DNA of 64,000 nucleotides from Rariglobus hedericola (GTDB lineage Bacteria > Verrucomicrobiota > Verrucomicrobiia > Opitutales > Opitutaceae). The stretch's first letter is position 1; the number at the start of each line of letters is the position of its first letter. Both the position numbers and the translations under genes were made by a program. This document shows, piece after piece, positions 38,678-44,712 of this stretch. Location: the NCBI RefSeq assembly GCF_007559335.1, contig NZ_VMBG01000001.1, forward strand, positions 1,054,001 to 1,118,000, read 5' to 3'. The notes beneath the pieces are model-generated. The model worked only from the letters and a program-made list of their open reading frames with translations, searched no databases and was not told the origin of the DNA.

Positions 38678-38780
38678 GCCCAACGCTCAAGGTGAGACGC
38701 GATCTGCGCTGGCGCGGAGCGTGCTGCTCGGAGCACGATCCGTGACAGTGAGGATCGTTGTCTCTGGCGCCTGGTTCGGC
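38678..38780 (-). repeat. attC site I
   Basis: Cores GCCCAAC and GTTCGGC, 103 bp. Inner boxes GAGACGC/TGTCTCTGGC carry paired changes relative to the other sites. Confidence 0.85.
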
Positions 38781-39118
38781 TCATTTTTATTCTTCAATTT
38801 GATTAAAATCCAAAAAAATCGGCCGCTCTCCGTTCCGAATCTATTTACTTGGTAGTAGTAGCCGGGTTCGGCCGGTGCGTCTACTCTCACGTCCTTCTCA
38901 TTTTCCTTCCAGCTAAGATTAATCGATTGGTTGGGATTTCCGACAAATCCCCCCACGTCGTTGTAAGGGCCCTCCGAAGGCCCTCCATACCTAACGACTG
39001 TGGCTGCTTCGGTATTATATTGGGCCAAGATCTCGGCCTGACTGCGCCCGACGAACTCGCTGCGGTAGCAGCCTGATAGAGCAATCACGGATGCGATAAA
39101 AATAACTACGTTTTTCAT
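38687..39118 (-). CDS. Cassette 8: lipoprotein reading into its attC
   Basis: 143 residues from the ATG at 39118. Lipobox ALSGC near residue 15 predicts a lipoprotein; the following SQAEILAQYNTEAATVV resembles small SmpA/OmlA-like lipoproteins, loosely. There is no stop before the attC: after KLKNKN the frame continues EPNQAPETT through site I and ends at 38687, so about 35 residues of the tail are attC-encoded. Confidence 0.6.
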   Translation of the reverse strand: MKNVVIFIASVIALSGCYRSEFVGRSQAEILAQYNTEAATVVRYGGPSEGPYNDVGGFVGNPNQSINLSWKENEKDVRVDAPAEPGYYYQVNRFGTESGRFFWILIKLKNKNEPNQAPETTILTVTDRAPSSTLRASADRVSP

Positions 39119-39122
39119 TTTT

Positions 39123-39221
39123 GCCGAACGCTTTAGATCAGACATTTCGTGCGGTGGCACACAAAGCGGCTCCGCCGCGACTGTGACACTGCACGAAATT
39201 GTCTGTAACGACTGGTTCGGC
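39123..39221 (-). repeat. attC site J
   Basis: Cores GCCGAAC and GTTCGGC, 99 bp, same set as G, H, M and N. Confidence 0.92.
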
Positions 39222-39228
39222 TCAGTTT

Positions 39229-39660
39229 TCATTTCTTCTCCTGAAGTATCAACATGAAGCTACCGCGATCGAATGCATGAAAGTGCTCTGTTTTGCATAT
39301 CCTCACAAAATGCCCGTGGTATACCGCAGGCTGCGTCGAGCTTAGCGATCCAATATACGTGCTGATCCAAACCCCTTCGCGGCCCTTAGTCTTACGTATC
39401 ACTGAAAAGGAGCTCTCATCCTTTTCGATTACGGAAACCTTCCCATCGCCCTCCTTGATAATAACTAGACCTTCCGGGTTAACTTCGATGACAATCGATT
39501 CCGATTGCGCCAGCGAGATAGCTTGATCGTTCAGCTGCCCCTGCTCAACCAGCAGATATGTGCCAGGCTGAATCTGTAGCACTGGCTGAGGCGGTGGTGG
39601 TTCAAGCCCATACGAACTCGTATATAAAAGAATGCTAAGTAGTAGGGCTGTGATTTTCAT
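39229..39660 (-). CDS. Cassette 7: secreted hypothetical protein
   Basis: A 143-residue protein: signal peptide (MKITALLLSILLYTSSYG), a Pro run (EPPPPQP), then beta-rich sequence (SIVIEVNPEGLVIIKEGDGK). No family recognised. Ends in TGA of the conserved box. Confidence 0.68.
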   Translation of the reverse strand: MKITALLLSILLYTSSYGLEPPPPQPVLQIQPGTYLLVEQGQLNDQAISLAQSESIVIEVNPEGLVIIKEGDGKVSVIEKDESSFSVIRKTKGREGVWISTYIGSLSSTQPAVYHGHFVRICKTEHFHAFDRGSFMLILQEKK

Positions 39661-39666
39661 ATTTTT

Positions 39667-39764
39667 GCCGAACGTTTGAGGTCAGACACGACTATGGCTG
39701 GCGCGGAGGCTGCGCAGCAGCATCCGTGACAGCCATAGTCGTTGTCTGTAGTGACTGGTTGGGC
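39667..39764 (-). repeat. attC site K
   Basis: Cores GCCGAAC and GTTGGGC, 98 bp. Confidence 0.88.
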
Positions 39765-40273
39765 TCCGTGGTTTGAAATACTATAGACTCCCGATTGGTC
39801 ATCAGCATCGCGAAATAAGATGCTGCCGCGTGGGCATCGGAAAATAAATTCTGATTCCGCTCCGAAACTTGTCTGAATATATGTGCGACAAAGCTGGTTC
39901 TTTCGGTGCACACGGCAGCTATAAAATGCGATGCCGTGATTTCTTTCTTTTTGCCTTGTTTGGCCCAGCGTCCCGCACGCTCTAAAATAAATTGAAGGCG
40001 GGGAGTATGGGGCAACGTGACAGGAATCGGCCTTCCGGTGATAACCTGGGCTCCCTTTTCGAGCTCGGCCCAAAATGCGCCCTGATCAATAGGCAACTGA
40101 CGAAGTATAGCGGCGGCATGGCTTGATTCTGGCAGATCTCGCAGACTAAGAAAAACATGCTCAACGCCAACATAATCATGCGAATAACGCCGAGCACGTT
40201 CATGGGCGGCTTTGATAACCGTCGAAAGCTCTGAGCTGATCTTTGGCTTAAAAAAGTGTGCGAACGGGTTCAT
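39692..40273 (-). CDS. Cassette 6: Clp N-terminal (R) domain protein reading into its attC
   Basis: 193 residues from the ATG at 40273; an upstream start lies in the attC core. Residues about 10-125 form a Clp_N double repeat as in ClpA/B/C (AHERARRYSHDYVGVEHVFL; HTPRLQFILERAGRWAK; ITASHFIAAV) with no AAA+ module, so it may act as an adaptor or decoy for a Clp protease. There is no stop before the recombination site: after IVFQT the frame reads TEPNQSLQTT, translated from attC K. Confidence 0.78.
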   Translation of the reverse strand: MNPFAHFFKPKISSELSTVIKAAHERARRYSHDYVGVEHVFLSLRDLPESSHAAAILRQLPIDQGAFWAELEKGAQVITGRPIPVTLPHTPRLQFILERAGRWAKQGKKKEITASHFIAAVCTERTSFVAHIFRQVSERNQNLFSDAHAAASYFAMLMTNRESIVFQTTEPNQSLQTTTMAVTDAAAQPPRQP

Positions 40274-40279
40274 TATTTT

Positions 40280-40382
40280 GCCCAACGTTTGAGGTCAGAC
40301 ACGAATCGCGCTGGCGCGGAATGTGCAGCTCGGAGCACATTCCGTGACAGTGCGGTTCGTTGTCTGTAGTGATTGGTTAGGC
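40280..40382 (-). repeat. attC site L
   Basis: Cores GCCCAAC and GTTAGGC, 103 bp. The centre is nearly identical to site P (CGAATCGCGCTGGCGCGG). Confidence 0.9.
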
Positions 40383-40832
40383 TCCGTTTTCAACTTCTTG
40401 AAGAATTTGGATTAACTTAGCGGGATAGCTTCTGATTTCCTCGTTGGATTCCTGCATATTTCGTAACTCCCGTCGCACGCCAAACCAATATTTTAGTCCT
40501 AAATCTTCTGAGTATTTAGTGGATTCGATATCCTTATAAAAACCCTCAAGCTGCGTGATCTGCCCGTTGCATGTGACTATTGCGGACTCAATACTCTTCT
40601 TGTATCTGGGGTCTCGTTTGCTAGACGCCAACTGCAGGGCGGTCTCGAATGATTTAAGATGTGATCTAGCCTCGATGATTTGGAGTCGAATGCCACTGAG
40701 TGTATCGTCGCGCATTTGCTCAAAGACCTGCTCTGTCTGGAGGCTGCCCATCGAGCGACTTTCGTTCCAAGCCAATGCGGATATTATCAGGGCGCCGAAG
40801 GCTATGATATTTGAGATATTTGGCTTGGTCAT
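40377..40832 (-). CDS. Cassette 5: membrane-anchored helical protein
   Basis: A 151-residue protein with one N-terminal TM helix (about 7-22) and a long helical body (LQIIEARSHLKSFETALQLA). Function unknown. The last codons GGA GCC TAA overlap the attC R'' core. Confidence 0.68.
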   Translation of the reverse strand: MTKPNISNIIAFGALIISALAWNESRSMGSLQTEQVFEQMRDDTLSGIRLQIIEARSHLKSFETALQLASSKRDPRYKKSIESAIVTCNGQITQLEGFYKDIESTKYSEDLGLKYWFGVRRELRNMQESNEEIRSYPAKLIQILQEVENGA

Positions 40833-40841
40833 ATGCTTTAT

Positions 40842-40940
40842 GCCTAACGCTTTAGATCAGACATTTCGTGCGGTGGCACACAAAGCGGCTCCGCCGGGAC
40901 TGTGACACTGCACGAAATTGTCTGTAACGACTGGTTGGGC
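40842..40940 (-). repeat. attC site M
   Basis: Cores GCCTAAC and GTTGGGC, 99 bp, same set as G, H, J and N. Confidence 0.92.
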
Positions 40941-40951
40941 TCCGTAGGTTT

Positions 40952-41414
40952 TCATTTCTGGGCGAGCTTTAAATACACGATTATCGGGAAAATCGAGGAC
41001 AGTGAAAATATGACACCTGCCGTAACTAAAAAAACATCCTGAAATCTAATTCCTCTGAATAAGCGAGATTCGCTAAAACTGATGGGGTCAAAATACACAT
41101 CCGTCACATCCCCCCTTCTTAAATAAACACATTCCGGATTTGTTCGAGGTCGATATCAGGGAATTCCATTTTCCGGTATAGGCTCTATCATCAACGACAT
41201 AATGATACTTAACCTTATACTCTATCGCAATTCGTGATCGTCCTTTGCCTTTGGTTCGGTGGGATTCTTCGGATACCTCCTCAATCAATCCATTGGTTTT
41301 TGGCCACTTGCGGGAAGCGAGCGCGCGCTTGACGTCCGGAATTCCTGCGTAGATCGCAATCACGCCAAATGCGACGAATACGAAAGCGATCAAAATGGCG
41401 GCGGATAATGGCAT
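40952..41414 (-). pseudogene. Cassette 4: DUF3592-like membrane protein, frameshifted
   Basis: The frame starting at 41414 encodes a TM helix (about 5-25) and a DUF3592-like domain (PDVKRALASRKWPKTNGLIE; AIEYKVKYHYVVDDRAYTG), but shifts out of frame at a run of six G (41110-41115, C on the plus strand). In another frame it continues GDVTDVYFDP, then a second TM helix (LVTAGVIFSLSSIFPIIVYL) and ends in the conserved TGA at 40952-40954. Removing one G would restore a complete protein, so this is a recent mutation, a slippery site or a sequencing error. Confidence 0.7.
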
Positions 41415-41424
41415 TTAATTTTTT

Positions 41425-41523
41425 GCCCAACGCTTTAGATCAGACATTTCGTGCGGTGGCACACAAAGCGGCTCCGCCGCGACTGTGACACCGCACGAAA
41501 TTGTCTGTAACGACTTGTTAGGC
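41425..41523 (-). repeat. attC site N
   Basis: Cores GCCCAAC and GTTAGGC, 99 bp, same set as G, H, J and M. Confidence 0.92.
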
Positions 41524-41931
41524 TCCGTTTTTGTTTTCAAAGGATATACGATTAAATCCGAGCTTTTTCAGATCGTCTAGTATCCGAGTAAATATCTGAA
41601 AATCATCAACCTCCATGATGATCTTAATGACTCTGGTTCGATCTTCGTTAGTCAGCTTTTCTTTCAGTTCCGTCACCTTGAATCCTGCGCCATCAAGCGA
41701 TATCTCACCTGCTGATCTGACCCTAATAAATATCGGTTCCGATTTTTCTGGATCTGGCTTTGGTAGAATTGAATTGGGGACTAGCGAGCTATCTATGACG
41801 ACTTCTTTCTGCTTAAGATCGATAACTGTCTTCGCTCCGATTTTGTGCGCTTCGCGCATGTCGATGTATGCAAATACACCGACGATCAATAGCGCCACTG
41901 CGCCTAGCGATATCCAAATCATTTTATTCAT
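41518..41931 (-). CDS. Cassette 3: ExbD/TolR-like protein
   Basis: A 137-residue protein with one N-terminal TM helix (about 5-22) and a C-terminal domain with ExbD/TolR pattern (IFIRVRSAGEISLDGAGFKV, a helix LKEKLTNEDR, IKIIMEVDDFQIFTRILDDL, LGFNRISFENK). True ExbD has an Asp in the TM helix for proton use; none is evident here, so it may be a non-energising relative. The last two codons GCC TAA come from the attC core. Confidence 0.65.
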   Translation of the reverse strand: MNKMIWISLGAVALLIVGVFAYIDMREAHKIGAKTVIDLKQKEVVIDSSLVPNSILPKPDPEKSEPIFIRVRSAGEISLDGAGFKVTELKEKLTNEDRTRVIKIIMEVDDFQIFTRILDDLKKLGFNRISFENKNGA

Positions 41932-41934
41932 TTT

Positions 41935-42037
41935 GCCTAACGACTAAGATCAGACACGACCGCAGCTGGCGCGGAATGTGCGGCTCGGAGCACATTCCGT
42001 GACAGCTGTGGTCGTTGTCTGTAACGCCTGGGTAGGC
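41935..42037 (-). repeat. attC site O
   Basis: Cores GCCTAAC and GGTAGGC (one base off GTTRRRY). The centre resembles sites L and P in one part and E in another. Confidence 0.82.
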
Positions 42038-42210
42038 TCTATAGTCATTCGATGACTAGGGAGATACACAGGCGAGGGTTTGGTGGTTTGGGTGGATCGA
42101 AATTGGATCGAGGCGGTGCCGCTGGGTTCGGACTTGAGAAACGTAAGAAGGCTTCGCCCCGTGGCTTCCACGCTTGCGGTCTGTCTTTGGTTTGAATTTC
42201 CGACTTTCAT
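41950..42210 (-). CDS. Cassette 2: doubtful open frame in a short cassette
   Basis: The only ATG-started frame (86 residues) reads straight into attC O and has no recognisable feature. A second frame ending in a normally placed TGA has no start codon and an upstream in-frame stop. The roughly 220-bp cassette may be gene-less, carry a decayed gene or act through RNA. Confidence 0.25.
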   Translation of the reverse strand: MKVGNSNQRQTASVEATGRSLLTFLKSEPSGTASIQFRSTQTTKPSPVYLPSHRMTIEPTQALQTTTTAVTECAPSRTFRASCGRV

Positions 42211-42253
42211 ATAACTCTGGCTACTCGCTCGCTGCTTCCGTGAATTCCGTTTT

Positions 42254-42355
42254 GCCTACCGTTTGAAGTCAGACACGAATCGCGCTGGCGCGGAATGTGC
42301 GGCTCGGAGCACATTCCGTGACAGTGCGGTTCGTGTCTGTAGTGACTGGTTGGGC
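42254..42355 (-). repeat. attC site P, first in array
   Basis: Cores GCCTACC and GTTGGGC, 102 bp, centre nearly identical to site L. Confidence 0.85.
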
Positions 42356-42362
42356 TCCGTTT

Positions 42363-42647
42363 TCATACGGTGATACTGCCATCGAGCCATCCGGAAATCA
42401 GCGATGCTCCGTCCTTCGCTTTCCACACGAACTCACGATCAATCGGATAATATGCGAAGATGCCTTCTTCTTCTTTTTTGACGGCGAAAGAAATGCCATC
42501 GACTCCAGGGCCGCCAACTTCGAGCCAACCGCCATCTTCATGTAACTTCCAATCTGCGGACGTGCGCAGAAGCCAATATTGTTCGGTCGCAGAATAGAAT
42601 CCAGCTTCGGGTATCTGTCTGACAGAGAAGGCTTCGAATGCGCTCAT
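42363..42647 (-). CDS. Cassette 1: small hypothetical protein
   Basis: A 94-residue soluble protein (GGWLEVGGPGVDGISFAVKK; IFAYYPIDREFVWKAKDG). No signal or TM helix; unrecognised. It is the cassette nearest the putative attI-like end. Start ATG lies 7 bases from the boundary core; stop TGA is in the conserved box. Confidence 0.62.
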   Translation of the reverse strand: MSAFEAFSVRQIPEAGFYSATEQYWLLRTSADWKLHEDGGWLEVGGPGVDGISFAVKKEEEGIFAYYPIDREFVWKAKDGASLISGWLDGSITV

Positions 42648-42989
42648 TTTATTTGCCCAACAGTGTTATTCGCACAGACTCAGTGCGGCTTTTGCAGGTT
42701 TTTGGAAAGAGGGCAGTAAGCATTTTCTGGTTTGTAAGTCATTGAATTCTAAATGGGTAATTTTCGGGTGCGGCTTTTGCCGGGTTGATATCTGACCGGT
42801 AAAACCGGGACTCGACGTTGCGGTGTCCTCAAGGCTGACACGGACTTATTTTCATCTGAGTTGCGACTTTAAAAACTAAATCGCGAGCGGCAATTCGCTA
42901 TGTCCGGGAGTTTGAAGGCACACGACAAAGGCCGGGCATCCAAAGAAGCGCCCAGCCTTTGTCTCCCCCCGCCTGAAAGCACACTGCGG
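42648..42989. other. Gene-free edge of the array with attI-like core
   Basis: A single core GCCCAAC (42655-42661; GTTGGGC on the minus strand) is not followed by attC inner boxes, as expected of an attI or insertion point. Beyond it there is no integrase frame on either strand. A 13-bp direct repeat GTGCGGCTTTTGC occurs at 42683-42695 and 42768-42780. The csrA terminator lies at the right end. No convincing promoter was seen. Confidence 0.5.
42924..42963 (-). terminator. Terminator of the flgF-csrA operon
   Basis: GACAAAGGC(C)GGGC pairs with GCCC(A)GCCTTTGTC. It is 27 bases past the csrA stop and resembles the terminator on the left side of the cassette array. Confidence 0.8.
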
Positions 42990-43244
42990 TTATGGCGCCG
43001 GTTTGGGCGGCGCGACGATCTTGGGCAGCGCGAGTTTGGGTAGGGCGGCTTTTTGTCCGGGGGCCACGGCGGCGGATTGGTTGGTCGCGGCGATGTCGGC
43101 GAGCACTTCCTTCCGGAACACCGGCACCTCGCGCGGGGCGGAAATACCGATCTTCACCGTGTCACCATCGATGCGCGATATGCGGATCTCGATGTTGTCA
43201 CCGATGACGATCGATTCATTTACCTTGCGGCTGAGAACGAGCAT
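42990..43244 (-). CDS. csrA: CsrA translational regulator with Pro/Ala-rich tail
   Basis: 84 residues. The CsrA/RsmA core is typical ([38 protein letters not shown]), with the RNA-binding Arg in APREVPVFR. The tail from about residue 55 is an Ala/Pro/Lys-rich extension about 25 residues longer than in E. coli CsrA. It lies 12 bases after fliW, whose product sequesters CsrA until flagellin accumulates; flagellin mRNA is the usual target. Confidence 0.93.
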   Translation of the reverse strand: MLVLSRKVNESIVIGDNIEIRISRIDGDTVKIGISAPREVPVFRKEVLADIAATNQSAAVAPGQKAALPKLALPKIVAPPKPAP

Positions 43245-43256
43245 GGCGGATGGCGT

Positions 43257-43694
43257 TTAGCTGGCGGTGACGAGCGGGTGGCGGACGTTGAAGCGGGCAT
43301 GGTTGGACAGCACCACTTGCTTGGCAAGACCCGTGCGCCGGTTGATCACGAGCGGACTGACCAGATTGACCGTCGCGGTGGCCGGCAGGGAGCGACTCAC
43401 CGTGACGATATTGAGGATGAGCGCATCTTCGGGACCGGTTATGCCGAGAAAAGCCGCATCCTCGTCAAAGAGCTCCAACTCGTAATCGGGAATGACGCCG
43501 CCCGGCTCGATCACGACGAACTGGATCGTCTCGGGCCCGTGCAATAAGAGCCACCGAAACGGCGCCTGCTCGGGGTCGAGCAACAGTTCGAACGATTTGA
43601 ACTCGGAGAAACCGATCAGCCCTTGAGGCAAGCTGAAGCTCGGAAACGGGGCCTCGGGGGACGGGGCAACCAGGGAATCGGAAGTGACTTTCAT
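43257..43694 (-). CDS. fliW: Flagellar assembly factor FliW
   Basis: A 145-residue protein that binds CsrA and flagellin, coupling flagellin translation to secretion. Family patterns are clear: FSLPQGLIGFSEFKSFELL, WLLLHGPETIQFVVIEP, and TVNLVSPLVINRRTGLAKQVVL (around residues 108-129). It sits between flgL and csrA, the common order. Length is typical. Confidence 0.92.
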   Translation of the reverse strand: MKVTSDSLVAPSPEAPFPSFSLPQGLIGFSEFKSFELLLDPEQAPFRWLLLHGPETIQFVVIEPGGVIPDYELELFDEDAAFLGITGPEDALILNIVTVSRSLPATATVNLVSPLVINRRTGLAKQVVLSNHARFNVRHPLVTAS

Positions 43695-43709
43695 GGTGTC
43701 GGGAAAAAA

Positions 43710-44606
43710 TTAACGGAGATAATCGAGTAGGGAAAGGTTCATGATCTTACTGGCGGACGCGAGAGCCGCTTGATACGAGGTCGTGGTCTGGCTGAGTTTG
43801 ACCATGGTGCCGGCGAGATCGGCATCGGCCTCGGCGGAGGCGAGGTTCTCCAGACTGTCGGCACGCGATGTTTGCTGGGTCTTGGCCACATCGAGCCGCA
43901 GCTGAATGGCGCCGTTTTCGCTGATCGCACCCAGGATCGTGTCGGTCGAACCCTCCAGCCCTACTCCCGCGGCATGCACCGTGGTCGTGTCGTTGACGTT
44001 GAGCGCATCGCGCAACGCGACCAGCCGGTTGATCAAATCGCGGATGCCCTCGTTGGTCGCACCATCGGTGCGCGGAGCAATCGTCGCAGTCTCCGAAAGC
44101 GGGATCGAGGCCCGCTCCAGATTGCCGGCGTAGGTTGCGGCGGTGATCTGACCGGCGCCATCGCGGGCCACGGTGAATGGCGCGGTGTCGAGCGCGGTGC
44201 CGGCAAACAGATAGTCGTTTCCAAAGCGGGTGTTGCCCAGATGCACGGCCTGTTCGAGCAGCTGGTTGACCTCGGAGCCATAAGCGCGCGCCGATTCCAG
44301 GTTCAACACACCGCCGCCCAGCGTGGAGAGTTCGCCGGCGCGGGTGAGCAGATTATTGAGGCCGGTGAGCCCGCTGTAGCTCGCCTGCGCGAGGTTCGTG
44401 CCGACATCGATGTTTCGTTTATACTGGAGGATCTGGCTCTGCTCGTTGCCGATCGAGAGCATGCGCCCCATCGCAGCGGGATCATCGGAAGGGAGGAAGA
44501 TGCGCTGATTGGTCGAAACCTGTTTCTGCAACTGGGCCTGCTGCGTGCCCAGTTTTTGCAGTTGGGAGATGACGTTTTCCGAGGTGCTACGAGTGGGGAC
44601 GCGCAT
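43710..44606 (-). CDS. flgL: Hook-filament junction protein FlgL
   Basis: A 298-residue flagellin-like junction protein (HAP3). N-terminal D0/D1 (ISQLQKLGTQQAQLQKQVST; FLPSDDPAAMGRMLS) and C-terminal helix (TSYQAALASASKIMNLSLLDY) are characteristic. It follows flgK by 106 bases and precedes fliW by 15. It connects hook and filament outside the cell. Confidence 0.92.
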   Translation of the reverse strand: MRVPTRSTSENVISQLQKLGTQQAQLQKQVSTNQRIFLPSDDPAAMGRMLSIGNEQSQILQYKRNIDVGTNLAQASYSGLTGLNNLLTRAGELSTLGGGVLNLESARAYGSEVNQLLEQAVHLGNTRFGNDYLFAGTALDTAPFTVARDGAGQITAATYAGNLERASIPLSETATIAPRTDGATNEGIRDLINRLVALRDALNVNDTTTVHAAGVGLEGSTDTILGAISENGAIQLRLDVAKTQQTSRADSLENLASAEADADLAGTMVKLSQTTTSYQAALASASKIMNLSLLDYLR

Positions 44607-44712
44607 AAAATAAGGTGGTGGGGAAAGTTTAAGTTGAAGGGGACGGAAGCGGAATCAGGCCGGAGGGATGGGGCTTAAACTTAATCTTTTCGCTTAATGA
44701 GCCGGGCTTCGC

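Larger units (their letters stand above)
34621..42661 (-). mobile_element. Integron-type gene cassette array without integrase (CALIN)
   Basis: Sixteen attC-like sites of 75-103 bp, each starting with GCC(C/T/G)AAC-type and ending with GTT(G/A/C)GGC-type cores and sharing inner boxes (GTCAGACA / TGTCTGTA). They alternate with single small minus-strand genes. Spacing of one gene per attC, cores that pair with each other, and an extra unpaired base in one arm are what integron integrases need. The array lies between two terminators of convergent native transcripts and is visibly A+T-richer than the flanks. No tyrosine recombinase gene is present in the window. Confidence 0.88.

Noticed and set aside
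34621-42661. CRISPR array
   Set aside because: Repeats are 75-103 bp imperfect palindromes separated by genes of several hundred bases, not short direct repeats with short spacers, and no cas genes are present.
34621-42661. Retron or toxin-antitoxin cluster
   Set aside because: No reverse transcriptase and no paired overlapping small genes; every gene is alone between two attC sites.
44607-44712. Sigma-28 promoter before flgL
   Set aside because: TTAAGTTT is present, but the best -10-like sequence is about five bases too far away.
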